Below are positions 51,644 to 60,662 of a DNA stretch of 64,000 bases, piece after piece (the stretch's first letter is position 1; every line of letters begins with the position of its first letter). The position numbers and the translations under genes were made by a program. A model generated the notes under the pieces. That model did not search any database, was not told the origin of the DNA, and saw only the letters and a list, made by a program, of their open reading frames with translations. This DNA comes from Thermoplasmata archaeon (GTDB lineage Archaea; Thermoplasmatota; Thermoplasmata; Methanomassiliicoccales; Methanomethylophilaceae), in assembly GCA_015063125.1 (NCBI GenBank), contig SUTB01000006.1, forward strand, positions 1 to 64,000, in the 5' to 3' direction.

Positions 51644-52012
51644 ATGCAGACCGTCGTGCTCGACACAAACGCCTTACTCATGCCTTTCGAGATGAAGATG
51701 AACCTCGACCTCGCATTGAGGGATCTCCTCGGCGAGGTCAGGATCGTCGTCCCCGGACCGTTGGTCGGGGAATTGAAGCACATGGACCACAAGTACGCGA
51801 AAGCGGCCATAGCTTTGGCCCGCAAGTACGAGATCATCCCTACGGAGTACACCGGGGACAACGCAGTGGTCGAGATGGCCGCCAAGACCGGCGGTTACGT
51901 CCTTACCAATGACAAGGAGCTGAGGAGAAGGCTTAGGAAGGAAGGGGTGCCGATAATCATGCTCCGTTCAGGAACGCACCTCGTCATCGATTCGTATCTC
52001 GGCGAGGAATGA
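51644..52012 (+). CDS. PIN-domain protein (Fcf1/VapC9-like nuclease)
   Basis: A 122-residue PIN domain starting VVLDTNALLMPF (first catalytic Asp), with GELKHMDH and TNDKELRRRL (further acidic residues). The archaeal rps6e-eif2g-PIN arrangement is typical, and Fcf1-like PIN proteins act in rRNA processing. It follows eif2g by 4 bp. No VapB antitoxin is encoded beside it, which argues against a TA toxin. Confidence 0.85.
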   Translation: MQTVVLDTNALLMPFEMKMNLDLALRDLLGEVRIVVPGPLVGELKHMDHKYAKAAIALARKYEIIPTEYTGDNAVVEMAAKTGGYVLTNDKELRRRLRKEGVPIIMLRSGTHLVIDSYLGEE

Positions 52013-52013
52013 T

Positions 52014-52478
52014 TCATCCCGAGATCTCTTTTCCGAAGTCCGTGATTATCTCCAGAACGTTCCCGACGAGGATGATGTCCATGAGCTCCCTCGCCCTATC
52101 CGTTGATTCCTGGAGTATCCCGATTATACAAAGATCGCTCCCGAACATATCCCTCATCATCTGAGCATCCTTGTCCGAGTGCGTGGTCACCGCCACCCTG
52201 TGCATCCCGTTGTCGTATGCGACGCATACGCCCTCGATCTGATCCACCTTGGCGGTCTCCGGGTCGAGGACGTTGTCCTCTCCCACGATATCGATAATCT
52301 GTTTGTCTGGTTCTGTTGATTCCGAGCCTATGATCCTGGGTCCGATCTCCTTCATTATGGAAGGGTCGGTGACGACGGACGTCCCGCTGCCTTCGAGGCA
52401 GACTATAGCAACCTCTATCCTCTTCTCCTCAAGGGACTTCGATAGGATCGCAGGGATATCCGTCGGCATCCTGATCAC
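52014..52478 (-). CDS. Hypothetical protein, 154 aa
   Basis: A 154-residue alpha/beta protein with no recognised motif; only two Cys and no membrane segment. The N-terminal half resembles a nucleotide- or CBS-like alpha/beta pattern (VAIVCLEGSGTSVVTDPS, GSESTEPDKQIIDIVGEDN), but I cannot assign it. It overlaps the cyclophilin gene by 4 bp, so the two are probably co-transcribed. Confidence 0.55.
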   Translation of the reverse strand: MIRMPTDIPAILSKSLEEKRIEVAIVCLEGSGTSVVTDPSIMKEIGPRIIGSESTEPDKQIIDIVGEDNVLDPETAKVDQIEGVCVAYDNGMHRVAVTTHSDKDAQMMRDMFGSDLCIIGILQESTDRARELMDIILVGNVLEIITDFGKEISG

Positions 52479-52954
52479 TCGATTACTTCGACCGATACGA
52501 GCTTGACAGGTTCAAGAGGCCTGTCCATCCTGTCGGTCTGGACCTTGCTGATCTTGTCGGCGACGTCCATTCCCTCGAGCACGGTTCCGAACACGGGATG
52601 TGCCGAAGGTGTCCTGGGGTCCTCCTTGTCGAGGTAGGTGTTGTCGACGACGTTGATGAAGAACTGGCTGCCTCCGCTGTGGGGCCTTCCGGTGTTGGCC
52701 ATCGAGATGGTTCCCCTGATGTTGGAGTGTCCGGTTCCGAACTCGTCCTCGATGGTGTATCCGGGTCCGCCCATTCCGGTTCCCTGGGGGTCTCCTCCCT
52801 GAATCATGAATCCCTCGATGACCCTGTGGAAAATGGTGCCGTCGTAGAAGCCGTCCTTAGAGAGCTTGACGAAGTTGCCTGTGGTGATGGGCATGTCGTC
52901 GTGCATTTTGATCTTGATGTCACCCATTGAGGTGTGCATAATCACTGTGGTCAT
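52475..52954 (-). CDS. Peptidyl-prolyl cis-trans isomerase, cyclophilin type
   Basis: A 159-residue cyclophilin: FHRVIEGFMIQGGDPQGTG, RGTISMANTG, SQFFINVVDNTYLD and HPVFGTVLEGM contain the catalytic Arg and substrate-binding residues. It assists proline-limited folding in the cytoplasm. ATG at 52954 (MTTVIMHTSMG) is the family start; longer upstream frame is in the promoter region. Confidence 0.94.
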   Translation of the reverse strand: MTTVIMHTSMGDIKIKMHDDMPITTGNFVKLSKDGFYDGTIFHRVIEGFMIQGGDPQGTGMGGPGYTIEDEFGTGHSNIRGTISMANTGRPHSGGSQFFINVVDNTYLDKEDPRTPSAHPVFGTVLEGMDVADKISKVQTDRMDRPLEPVKLVSVEVIE

Positions 52955-53042
52955 GTGTGGTGGATAGGCTTCATATGAAAAAAACTTGGGTAGCGAAGAC
53001 TCGATTATATACGCTGAAACCCTCGATAGATACGGTGGGAAC

Positions 53043-53672
53043 ATGAAGGTCCTGTTGATCAACGGAAGCCCTCACGAGAAGGGTTGCACATACACATCAC
53101 TGAAGGAAGTCGCGGATACGCTGGAACAGAACGGCATCTCCACCGAGATCCATTGGATCGGCAAGGGGGACATTCCCGGATGCAGGAGCTGCGGATACTG
53201 CAGGTCCAAAGGACGTTGCGTCATCGAGGATGATGTAAACGCCATCGGAGCGAGGATCGATGAATTCGACGGCTTCGTTTTCGGCGCACCGGTCTTCTAT
53301 TCCGGGCCTGCGGCGCAGATCACCGCATGGATGGACCGTTTCTTCTATTCCTACTCATCGAAGCTGGGAGGCAAGGCTGCAGCATCCGTCGTCAACGCCC
53401 GCAGGGGAGGCAACTCAGCATCATTCGAGAGGCTCAACCAGTACTATCTCATCAGCGGGATGATCGTTCCCGGATCCCAGTATTGGAACATGACCCATGG
53501 TTTGGCACCGGAGGACGTCTCCAAGGACGGTGAGGGGCTTCAGACCATGAGGGCTCTGGGAAGGAACATGGCATGGATCCTGAAATGCATCGATGCAGGC
53601 AAGGAGAAAGGACTATCGTTCCCTGAGCTGGAGCCCAGGATAGCTACCCATTTCGTAATGCCCAAGGAATGA
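53043..53672 (+). CDS. Iron-sulfur flavoprotein (NADPH-dependent FMN reductase fold)
   Basis: A 209-residue Isf-type flavodoxin-fold protein. LLINGSPHEKGCT is the FMN phosphate loop, GCRSCGYCRSKGRC supplies the 4Fe-4S cysteines in the C-x2-C-x2-C-x5-C pattern, and GAPVFYSGPAAQI lies at the FMN ring. Such proteins reduce O2, H2O2 or other acceptors in methanogens. Divergent from the cyclophilin gene, sharing its promoter gap. Confidence 0.9.
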   Translation: MKVLLINGSPHEKGCTYTSLKEVADTLEQNGISTEIHWIGKGDIPGCRSCGYCRSKGRCVIEDDVNAIGARIDEFDGFVFGAPVFYSGPAAQITAWMDRFFYSYSSKLGGKAAASVVNARRGGNSASFERLNQYYLISGMIVPGSQYWNMTHGLAPEDVSKDGEGLQTMRALGRNMAWILKCIDAGKEKGLSFPELEPRIATHFVMPKE

Positions 53673-53675
53673 GGT

Positions 53676-54212
53676 TCATTCCTCGGATTCGCTGCACACG
53701 AGCCTGTAGGATTCCGCGTTGATCATAGGGATGTTGATTAGGTACAGCAGCCACGATTTCAGCGGCGGCGTGTCCGTGAACGGAGGGGTGTAGAACTTCC
53801 TCACAGATGGGAGGAACATGATGATCTCCGCGATGATGATGGGGACCGCCACGAGTTCCGGGCTCATTATGAAGCCTGAATAGATTATACCCTGAAGGTC
53901 CAGCACGCTCAGCAGCCAATTCGATATGAAAAGAAGGATAGATGAGCGGACGACCGATCTCCATGACTGAGGTCTTGCCGAGGGCACTCCGAGGATCGCC
54001 CTGACCACCAGAACGGACATGCCCAGCATGAACAGGATGGACACGAAGTTGATGATCATCCTCCATACCGTGCTCTCGGCAGGGGACACTATCGAAGTGA
54101 AGTTGATCAGGTAACGGAAAAGGACCAGGGTTAGCATGAGCTCTCCCACTATAAGCACCCTGGGCATCTTCTTGCGCGCCCGGCTCCTGGTCGGTTTAAC
54201 GTACTCTGACAT
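53676..54212 (-). CDS. Membrane protein, unknown, 178 aa
   Basis: A basic N-terminus (KPTRSRARKK) followed by four hydrophobic helices (about 22-40, 50-70, 92-112, 120-135). No conserved enzymatic motif is visible. ATG at 54212. It converges with the Isf gene (3-bp gap) and is divergent from the next membrane protein gene. Family not recognised. Confidence 0.6.
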   Translation of the reverse strand: MSEYVKPTRSRARKKMPRVLIVGELMLTLVLFRYLINFTSIVSPAESTVWRMIINFVSILFMLGMSVLVVRAILGVPSARPQSWRSVVRSSILLFISNWLLSVLDLQGIIYSGFIMSPELVAVPIIIAEIIMFLPSVRKFYTPPFTDTPPLKSWLLYLINIPMINAESYRLVCSESEE

Positions 54213-54254
54213 TTGGGGGGCAAACAGTTTATTAGTAAATACAGTTAGCGGGGC

Positions 54255-55178
54255 ATGGGTAGTCCTAGCGCAGACAAGTTCCTCACCTGCGTTCTCAAGC
54301 GTTCCGAGAACGACGCCATCGTACGTGTCGGAGCGCTCATTCTGATAATGCTCGTCGTCCCTGTGATGGCAGTGCTGCTGACCTTGGATGCACTTTGGAT
54401 CTTCAATACGTATTTCGCCGATCCTACCGAGGTCATAGAGTTGCCCAACTTCATCCTCGATCACATGGACGATTTCGTCGGCGCACACATGATGGAGTAC
54501 ACCATCGGGACGTTCATCCTGTTCTTCCTGATGAAGGCCTTCTATGACCATTGCAAGCGCGACCACCTGTGGATGGATTCGCTCATAGGATATGCAGAGG
54601 AGAAGGGCCGCGACACCGCCAAATTGAAGGACATCAGGGAGGAGATGAAGATCGGCAGGGCGGACCGCATCTACAAGGTATACGGGGTATGGTTCGTCAT
54701 CGTCGGTCTGTGCTGCGTATTCCAGGCTCTCTTCATCAGCATGAGGGACCTTCAGCCCCACACGGCTGTAGCGGTCATCAACGCGCTGATATTCGTGATG
54801 ATCGTCCAGCTATCCTATACCACCGGTTTCCTGATCTACTTCATCAACATCTACGACGAGGTCCAGGTCAGGTTCACGGAGGAGTATCAATCGCTGATGT
54901 CGGATCTGCTTCCGGATCTGGGGGTCATGGTCGACAACATCAAGGAGATCAAGATGGTCCCGTACATGGTCATCACCATCCTCACCCTGGGGCTGCTGTC
55001 CCTGTTCAGCATGTTCTGGGCCGTCCATACCCTTAATATCCACATCAAGAACCAGTGGGATTACGAGGAGAAGCTTATGCGCATAATCGCCAAGAGGGAG
55101 AAGGCCATCCGTGTCGAGGTCGTCGAGGACACAGACGACAGCCTCAAGGGATTGGCCAGACGTATGATGAGGTCTTAA
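54255..55178 (+). CDS. Membrane protein, unknown, 307 aa
   Basis: Around five transmembrane helices (for example about 24-46, 80-96, 140-160, 170-195, 230-255) separated by acidic/helical cytosolic loops (YAEEKGRDTAKLKDIREEMK) and a charged C-terminal tail. I see no transporter or enzyme signature. It overlaps the GNAT gene by 4 bp tail to tail. Divergent from 53676-54212; the pair of membrane proteins may work together. Confidence 0.6.
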   Translation: MGSPSADKFLTCVLKRSENDAIVRVGALILIMLVVPVMAVLLTLDALWIFNTYFADPTEVIELPNFILDHMDDFVGAHMMEYTIGTFILFFLMKAFYDHCKRDHLWMDSLIGYAEEKGRDTAKLKDIREEMKIGRADRIYKVYGVWFVIVGLCCVFQALFISMRDLQPHTAVAVINALIFVMIVQLSYTTGFLIYFINIYDEVQVRFTEEYQSLMSDLLPDLGVMVDNIKEIKMVPYMVITILTLGLLSLFSMFWAVHTLNIHIKNQWDYEEKLMRIIAKREKAIRVEVVEDTDDSLKGLARRMMRS

Positions 55179-55702
55179 TCCTCGCGTTTTCCTTTTATCG
55201 ACAGAAGGATGAACATCCATTCCAGCTCGGCCTTGCTGACGTTCCCGCCACATGACATGAGGGCGTAGGTGACGCCTTCCCATTTGACCCTGTCGCCGGA
55301 ATCATTGAACCCGTTCCTCTCATAGAATCTGATTCTGGAGAGCCGCTGATCGTTATTGTCTGCCCTTGGATCGAGAGCCTCCGTGTTGAGGGCGAACCTG
55401 CTGCCTGGATGCATCTCCTTGATCATGGAGAGTACGGCCGTGCCATATCCCCGGTTCCTGAGTCCCGGTACGATGGCTAGGTAGTAGATGTATACGAGAT
55501 TATGGCGGAATATCCTGTAGAGGATGCCTACCCTGTCGTCACCATCCAGAATGACGCTGAACTCTCCCAGGTCGGTTCCGGACACCTTCATGATGGACTC
55601 TATCTTATCCCGTTCCGGCTCAGGGAACGACGAGTAATAGAGGTCTACAGCGAACGTATAGTCCTCGGAATCGGGCTCTACACGTCTCAACGACAGCCGC
55701 AT
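55175..55702 (-). CDS. GNAT-family N-acetyltransferase
   Basis: A 175-residue GNAT fold. Acetyl-CoA-binding motif A is IVPGLRNRGYGTAVLSM (R-x2-G-x-G), followed by RFYERNGFND, the C-terminal beta-bulge segment. Substrate unknown. ATG at 55702, immediately after the upstream gene's stop, so it is cotranscribed with 55704-56081. Confidence 0.85.
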   Translation of the reverse strand: MRLSLRRVEPDSEDYTFAVDLYYSSFPEPERDKIESIMKVSGTDLGEFSVILDGDDRVGILYRIFRHNLVYIYYLAIVPGLRNRGYGTAVLSMIKEMHPGSRFALNTEALDPRADNNDQRLSRIRFYERNGFNDSGDRVKWEGVTYALMSCGGNVSKAELEWMFILLSIKGKRED

Positions 55703-55703
55703 G

Positions 55704-56081
55704 TCAATCGGCAAAATCGGAGAACTCGGATCCCCAGTCCACCCTCTCCCTGAGGCAGTAGGTCCTGGTGCCTATGAACTCCGCGATGCGCTCCCTTACA
55801 TCCTCGGTAAGACCCTCGGTGTCCGAGGGATCGAATGAGCGGACTGCGACCAGGAGGTTGCATCCTTTGAGGTTCGAATCCGCGTATTCGGCGGCAGAGC
55901 CGTCCGATCCCACCAGGACGAACGGTCTTCCGCTGTTCTCCTTGAAGTAGGAATCGAGGTCGGATCCGGACGATACGAAGACGTTGGTGAGTCCTTCCAT
56001 GGCATTCCTCAGCATGTCCTCCTCGCGGTCTTCCATCTTGGGACCGATGTAAACGCAATCCATGGATTTGCTGTTGGGCAT
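55704..56081 (-). CDS. Hypothetical protein, 125 aa
   Basis: Starts MPNSKSMDCVYIGPKMED. It is a mixed alpha/beta protein with a possible nucleotide- or cofactor-type stretch (FVLVGSDGSAAEYADS), but the family is not recognised. It sits between an aldo/keto reductase gene (gap 4 bp) and GNAT gene on the same strand, so the three form an operon. The start at 56081 is preferred to an upstream frame that overlaps the reductase. Confidence 0.55.
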   Translation of the reverse strand: MPNSKSMDCVYIGPKMEDREEDMLRNAMEGLTNVFVSSGSDLDSYFKENSGRPFVLVGSDGSAAEYADSNLKGCNLLVAVRSFDPSDTEGLTEDVRERIAEFIGTRTYCLRERVDWGSEFSDFAD

Positions 56082-56085
56082 GCTA

Positions 56086-57198
56086 TCACTCCTCGAAGAG
56101 CTTGATGCATCTCTCAAGCTCGTCGGGTATCTTTATGTTCTGGGGGCAGACCTCCTCGCACTTACCGCATTTCAGGCAGTCCTGGGCAGGCTTGCTGCCC
56201 TGACCCTGGACAAGCCATTGGAGCTGTCCCTTGGAGAATTCCGTCAGACCGTATTGTATGACCTGGTTGGAGGCCTCGAACGTCCCCGAGATGCCTATGT
56301 TCGCAGGGCAGACCTTTGCGCAGTAGTTGCATGACGTGCACTGGATTATCGGATATGATTTCAGGGCGGCCGAGGCATCCTCTATGGTCTTCCTCTGTCC
56401 GTCGGTGAGTCCTTCGAATCCCTTCATGTAAGAGAGATTGTCCTTCATCTGGTCGACATCCGACATCCCAGACAGGACCGTGAGCACACCTTCCCTGTCA
56501 GCGCAGAATCTGACCGCCCATGATGCGCAGCTCCTGTCGGGCTCTGCGGTCTTCAGGATGTCCTCGACTTTCTTCGGGGGCTTGGCCAGCAGACCTCCTT
56601 TGACAGGCTCCATGACGATGACCGGCTTGCCGTACTTCCTGGCAAGCTCAAGGTTCTTCCTTGATTGGACGGAGTCGCTCTCCCAGTCAGCATAGTTGAT
56701 CTGGAGCTGCACGAACTCCATCTCCGGATGTGCCTCGAGCAGGGGCTCCAGCGCATCTACCGTGGAATGGAACGAGAATCCTATGTGCTTCACCTTCCCC
56801 TGTTTCTTCAGGTCGATGACGAAATTCCACATGTCGAAGTCGTCGAAGGGCTTGATCCTGGCGTTGCCGAGGTTATGCAAGAGATAGAAGTCGATGTAGT
56901 CGGTGCCCAGGCGTTCGAGGGATGTCTCGAACTGTGCAAGCGCTTCCTCCTTGGTCTTCACCCTCCAGGCGGCGTTCTTCGTCGCAAGGTAGTAGCTGTC
57001 GCGGGGATACCTCTCCACCAGGGCCTTCCTCGTGGCCTCCTCGCTGCCAGGATACGCCCACGCTGTGTCGAAGTAGTTGAAACCGGCCTCCATGTAGAGG
57101 TCGACCATCTCCTTTACCTGTTCGATATCGATCTCCTCGCCCTTGCGGGGGAGACGCATGAGTCCGAATCCAAGCTTGCCTATCTTCTCGTCGATCAT
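56086..57198 (-). CDS. Aldo/keto reductase with C-terminal 4Fe-4S ferredoxin domain
   Basis: A 370-residue protein. N-terminal TIM barrel: GFGLMRLPRKGEE, DTAWAYPGSEEATRKAL, YLLHNLGNAR (catalytic Tyr/His/Asp-type positions). C-terminal ~90 residues hold two clusters, CTSCNYCAKVCP and CLKCGKCEEVCP. Such fused reductases couple NAD(P)H to a ferredoxin-type partner; the substrate is unknown. First gene of a three-gene leftward unit. Confidence 0.92.
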   Translation of the reverse strand: MIDEKIGKLGFGLMRLPRKGEEIDIEQVKEMVDLYMEAGFNYFDTAWAYPGSEEATRKALVERYPRDSYYLATKNAAWRVKTKEEALAQFETSLERLGTDYIDFYLLHNLGNARIKPFDDFDMWNFVIDLKKQGKVKHIGFSFHSTVDALEPLLEAHPEMEFVQLQINYADWESDSVQSRKNLELARKYGKPVIVMEPVKGGLLAKPPKKVEDILKTAEPDRSCASWAVRFCADREGVLTVLSGMSDVDQMKDNLSYMKGFEGLTDGQRKTIEDASAALKSYPIIQCTSCNYCAKVCPANIGISGTFEASNQVIQYGLTEFSKGQLQWLVQGQGSKPAQDCLKCGKCEEVCPQNIKIPDELERCIKLFEE

Positions 57199-57251
57199 CT
57201 CGGCACCGAGTGATGTTACCGCGGTGCGGATATTAGGTTATCGCGGGGGAT

Positions 57252-58064
57252 TCACAGGTGTTGAGCGTCTTCGTCGAAGTGCTCGATCATGTACGCCACC
57301 GTCAAGGCGCACTGATGGGCGATCAACATCCTGAACTCCTCGTATTCCTCCGGACTGTCCCCGTTTGTAGTGTCGGATACAGCTCTGATAATGACGAAGG
57401 GGACGTTGCAGAGATAACATACCTGTGCTACAGCACCGCCTTCCATCTCACAGCAGAGCCCGCCCCATTCAGCGTTCAGAGCGGCCTTCTGCTCGGGTGT
57501 GCTGATGAACTGGTCGCCGGTGCAGATCCTGCCCTCCATGACTGTGGCGCCGACGTGTTGCGATATGGCCCATACGGCTTTCTCCCTCAGTGCATCGTCC
57601 GCCTTGAAGGCATACAGCCCGGTGTAGGGGATTTCCCCTTTCACGAATCCGATGGGTTCGACGTCGAAATCATGCTGCACGGCATCGACTGAGACGACAA
57701 AATCGCCGATGTTCAGCCTGCTGTCCAAGGATCCAGACACGCCTGTGTTGATGACGTGTTTGACGTTGAATTTTGAGATTAGCGTCTGGGCACAGATCCC
57801 CGCATTGACCTTCCCCATACCGCATTGCACGACGACGATGTCCTGACCGTAGAGCCTGCCCACGCAGAAGTCCATGCTGGCGATCTCTTCGGTGTAATCG
57901 ATGTCCATGGCATCCTTAAGAGCGGCCACTTCTTCTTCCATGGCTCCGATGATCCCGATCCTATCGGGTTCGTCCGTGCCGTTATTGTTATCATAGATGA
58001 AGGCACAGGCCAGCACAGCGATGACTGCCACGGCGATTATTGCGAGGAGTTCCTTGGTTTGCAT
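57252..58064 (-). CDS. 5'-methylthioadenosine/S-adenosylhomocysteine nucleosidase-like, membrane anchored
   Basis: A 270-residue purine nucleosidase: IGIIGAMEEEVAALKDAM, GVSGSLDSRLNIGDFVVS, substrate-binding CCEMEGGAVAQVC and catalytic Asp in AVSDTTNG match MtnN. Unusually it starts with a hydrophobic segment (residues 6-24, LAIIAVAVIAVLACAFI) and a short linker DNNNGTDEPD, predicting a membrane-anchored or exported enzyme. It lies next to CstA. Since an intracellular nucleosidase needs no anchor, an outside or envelope role is inferred. Confidence 0.85.
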   Translation of the reverse strand: MQTKELLAIIAVAVIAVLACAFIYDNNNGTDEPDRIGIIGAMEEEVAALKDAMDIDYTEEIASMDFCVGRLYGQDIVVVQCGMGKVNAGICAQTLISKFNVKHVINTGVSGSLDSRLNIGDFVVSVDAVQHDFDVEPIGFVKGEIPYTGLYAFKADDALREKAVWAISQHVGATVMEGRICTGDQFISTPEQKAALNAEWGGLCCEMEGGAVAQVCYLCNVPFVIIRAVSDTTNGDSPEEYEEFRMLIAHQCALTVAYMIEHFDEDAQHL

Positions 58065-58117
58065 GGTCCTTTCACCTGTTTAGCATGTTAAATCATGTCT
58101 TTAGTTTTATCTTCGGA

Positions 58118-59533
58118 TCATTCCTGATTTTCCGTCTTCTTCGTAGCGTATTCCCTGACGTACAGCACAGTCGCGGCGACGGTGACGAAGGCCGCGATCA
58201 TCAGCGATACGGTGTAATCCAGGCTAAATCCCTGTCCCGAGTGCATGATGAACGATGTAACCGTCATCGTCATGAAGATGGCCGGCAACGCGGTCATCAG
58301 TGAATATATTCTGTTGGCGTTGGTCCTCAGCAGGAACACGGTGGCGGTCCACAGGACTATGCAGGCTAGGGTCTGATTCAACCATGAGAAGTACTGCCAA
58401 AGTATGCTGAAGTCCAGAAGGCATAGGCCCACGATGAAGAACGAGAGGATAATCGTCAGGCTGAGGGTGGCCTTCACATTGTCGGAATGGATCTGCCTGT
58501 CGTCCTGAATCATCAGTCTTGCGGATCTCATCGCGGTGTCGCCCGATGTTATGGGGCATATGATCACTCCGATGATCGCCAGTATGCCCCCGATCGGTCC
58601 AGCTACGCTCATGGAGATCTCGTAGACCACTCCTGCGGATCCTCCAGCTGCGAGAGCATCGGTCAGTCCGCCGGTATCGCCGTAGAACGTGAGTCCGGCG
58701 GTGGCCCATATCAACGCTACAACCGACTCGACGCACATCGCTCCGTAGAAGATCATGCGTCCGTCCTTCTCCCTCGTGGTGCACCTGGCGATCATGGGCG
58801 ATTGGGTGGCATGGAATCCGGATATCGCTCCGCAGGCCACGGTGATGAACATGTCCGGGTAGTACTCGGCACCGGTGGGATGGAGGTTCTCCAGGGTGAT
58901 CCCGGGGAAGGTGTATCCCTGCACCGCCAGACCGATGATGATGGCTGCGGCCATGACGAGCAGGAGCGTTCCGAACAGGGGGTAGATCTTCCCGATGAGC
59001 TTGTCTATGGGGAGGACAGTGGAGGCCATGAAGTAGATCAGGATGACGGCCATCCATATGAACATGGGGATCCCGGTGATGTGGACCAGCAGGTCGCTTG
59101 CGCTCCTTGCGAACGTTGCGGAGACCATCACCATGAGGAACACGATGAGGATGAGTATCGGGTATCTGGTCCTCTCTCCCAGGTACCTCTTGATGAGCCC
59201 GGTGACGGATGCGCCCCCGTTGCGCATCGACATCATGCCGGTCATGTAGTCGTGAACCGCGCCTCCGAAGATCGTTCCGAAGATGATCCAAAGGAAGACG
59301 ATGGGTCCCCATTTGGCTCCCATCAGGGCACCGAATATGGGTCCAGTACCGGCGATGTTCAGGAATTGTATGAGGAGGTTCTTGTGCCTCTTCATCGGGA
59401 CATAGTCGATCCCGTCCCTCATGGATATCGCCGGAGGCGGTTCCTTGTAAGGGAGGATCGCTCTCTCGGCCAGCCTGCTGTAGAAGAGGTAACCCGAAAG
59501 AAGGGCGACTATTCCGAGGATCAGAACCAACAT
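58118..59533 (-). CDS. cstA: Carbon starvation protein CstA (peptide/pyruvate transporter)
   Basis: A 471-residue polytopic membrane protein of the CstA family. NIAGTGPIFGALMGAKWG, GGAVHDYMTGMMSMRNGGAS and PIDKLIGKIYPLFG are the family signatures; about 12 or more transmembrane helices. CstA and its relatives import peptides or pyruvate. It lies 53 bp upstream of the anchored nucleosidase on the same strand and may share its transcript. Confidence 0.93.
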   Translation of the reverse strand: MLVLILGIVALLSGYLFYSRLAERAILPYKEPPPAISMRDGIDYVPMKRHKNLLIQFLNIAGTGPIFGALMGAKWGPIVFLWIIFGTIFGGAVHDYMTGMMSMRNGGASVTGLIKRYLGERTRYPILILIVFLMVMVSATFARSASDLLVHITGIPMFIWMAVILIYFMASTVLPIDKLIGKIYPLFGTLLLVMAAAIIIGLAVQGYTFPGITLENLHPTGAEYYPDMFITVACGAISGFHATQSPMIARCTTREKDGRMIFYGAMCVESVVALIWATAGLTFYGDTGGLTDALAAGGSAGVVYEISMSVAGPIGGILAIIGVIICPITSGDTAMRSARLMIQDDRQIHSDNVKATLSLTIILSFFIVGLCLLDFSILWQYFSWLNQTLACIVLWTATVFLLRTNANRIYSLMTALPAIFMTMTVTSFIMHSGQGFSLDYTVSLMIAAFVTVAATVLYVREYATKKTENQE

Positions 59534-59665
59534 CGGAGAGTGTCATCTCTGAGTCGCTTAAAATCATGTTGATACTGGAATGACATAATAGGACAATCTA
59601 GCAGAACGGACAGCTAACCAGCTGTTCAGGTATTTGATTTAAAGTAGGAACAAGTATCCTCCAAT

Positions 59666-60598
59666 ATGAAATCATCATTCATAGCGATAATAGTCGTCGT
59701 GATGTTGATTCTCGTAGGGATGGGAGCCTACTTCGCATACTCCTCAGGGAATCCTGACGACGTGAGCACAGATTTGAAAGTTGGAGACAGCACTACAGTG
59801 GAAACCTATTACTCCGGTGAGGTCACGAAGCCCCACGAAGCAGAGGTCACAGACATACTGGAATCATACCTGTACTCGAACCCGATCTCCGAAGGCGAGA
59901 TCACTGGAACCGATACCGTAGAATACAAGGGAACGAAGGTCGCATGTGACCTGTACGAGGCCGAACTGGAAGGATCGCAGTACAAGGCTTGGGTGGAGCC
60001 CGAGTCCGGCATCGTGTACATGTGGGAGATGACGAACGGGAACACTCTCGTTGTGCAGCAGCTCCTCGACACGAGCTTCGACCTCACGAAGACGATGGAA
60101 GAGCAGACGGTGACCAACGGTTCGTTCGTCGAATATCACATGGAAGACTCCACGGGTGCTACGGACCGCACTTACACCGTATCCGAGATATCCGAGGATT
60201 CATGCAAGATCACCTCCACATACTCCGTGGATGTGGACGAAGAGAACGAATACACGATCGCAGCCATCGACGGCGACACCCTCACCATGACCGACGGCAG
60301 CACCATGAAGAAGAACGATTTCATAGCATTGGTGTCACATTTCGCCTATGAGAAATACCTCAAGGACTCCGGTCTCAAACCGGTCTACGGAGAGAAGCAG
60401 ACCGAGGAGATCGAGACCGCCTTCGGTCTTAAGGAGGTCACCGTGCAAGATGTCGTATGCACAAACGAGTCGGGTGAAGAGTACACCATCATGATGTACT
60501 ACGACGATAAGGGAATCATCTATAAGCTGGAAGAGAGAAGCGAAGGGTTCCCCGTAATCACATCCGATCTCAAGGCATCGACCCTTATCGAGGCCTGA
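59666..60598 (+). CDS. Membrane-anchored extracytoplasmic protein, unknown
   Basis: A 310-residue protein with an N-terminal hydrophobic segment (about 4-26, FIAIIVVVMLILVGMGAYFAY) then a Ser/Gly-rich link and a large acidic exposed region. No lipobox Cys. Two parts look alike: KAWVEPESGIVYMWE and YDDKGIIYKLEERS, hinting at an internal repeat of a beta-rich domain. Surface protein of unknown role. Divergent from cstA. Confidence 0.6.
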   Translation: MKSSFIAIIVVVMLILVGMGAYFAYSSGNPDDVSTDLKVGDSTTVETYYSGEVTKPHEAEVTDILESYLYSNPISEGEITGTDTVEYKGTKVACDLYEAELEGSQYKAWVEPESGIVYMWEMTNGNTLVVQQLLDTSFDLTKTMEEQTVTNGSFVEYHMEDSTGATDRTYTVSEISEDSCKITSTYSVDVDEENEYTIAAIDGDTLTMTDGSTMKKNDFIALVSHFAYEKYLKDSGLKPVYGEKQTEEIETAFGLKEVTVQDVVCTNESGEEYTIMMYYDDKGIIYKLEERSEGFPVITSDLKASTLIEA

Positions 60599-60611
60599 AA
60601 ACCTTTATCAG

Positions 60612-60635
60612 CGGCCCCTTTGGGGCCGTTCATTT
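60612..60635 (+). terminator. Terminator after the 59666-60598 gene
   Basis: CGGCCCC-TTT-GGGGCCG hairpin (60612-60618, 60622-60628) followed by TTCATTTT. Confidence 0.65.
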
Positions 60636-60662
60636 TGATTCTAGGTCTATTCTGAATAATCG

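Noticed and set aside
51644-52012. PIN protein as VapC toxin
   Set aside because: No antitoxin gene is adjacent, and the eif2g context matches the Fcf1-like rRNA-processing type.
59610-59625. ACAGCT-AACC-AGCTGT repeat upstream of 59666
   Set aside because: Short, single copy and without a matching regulator nearby; could be chance.
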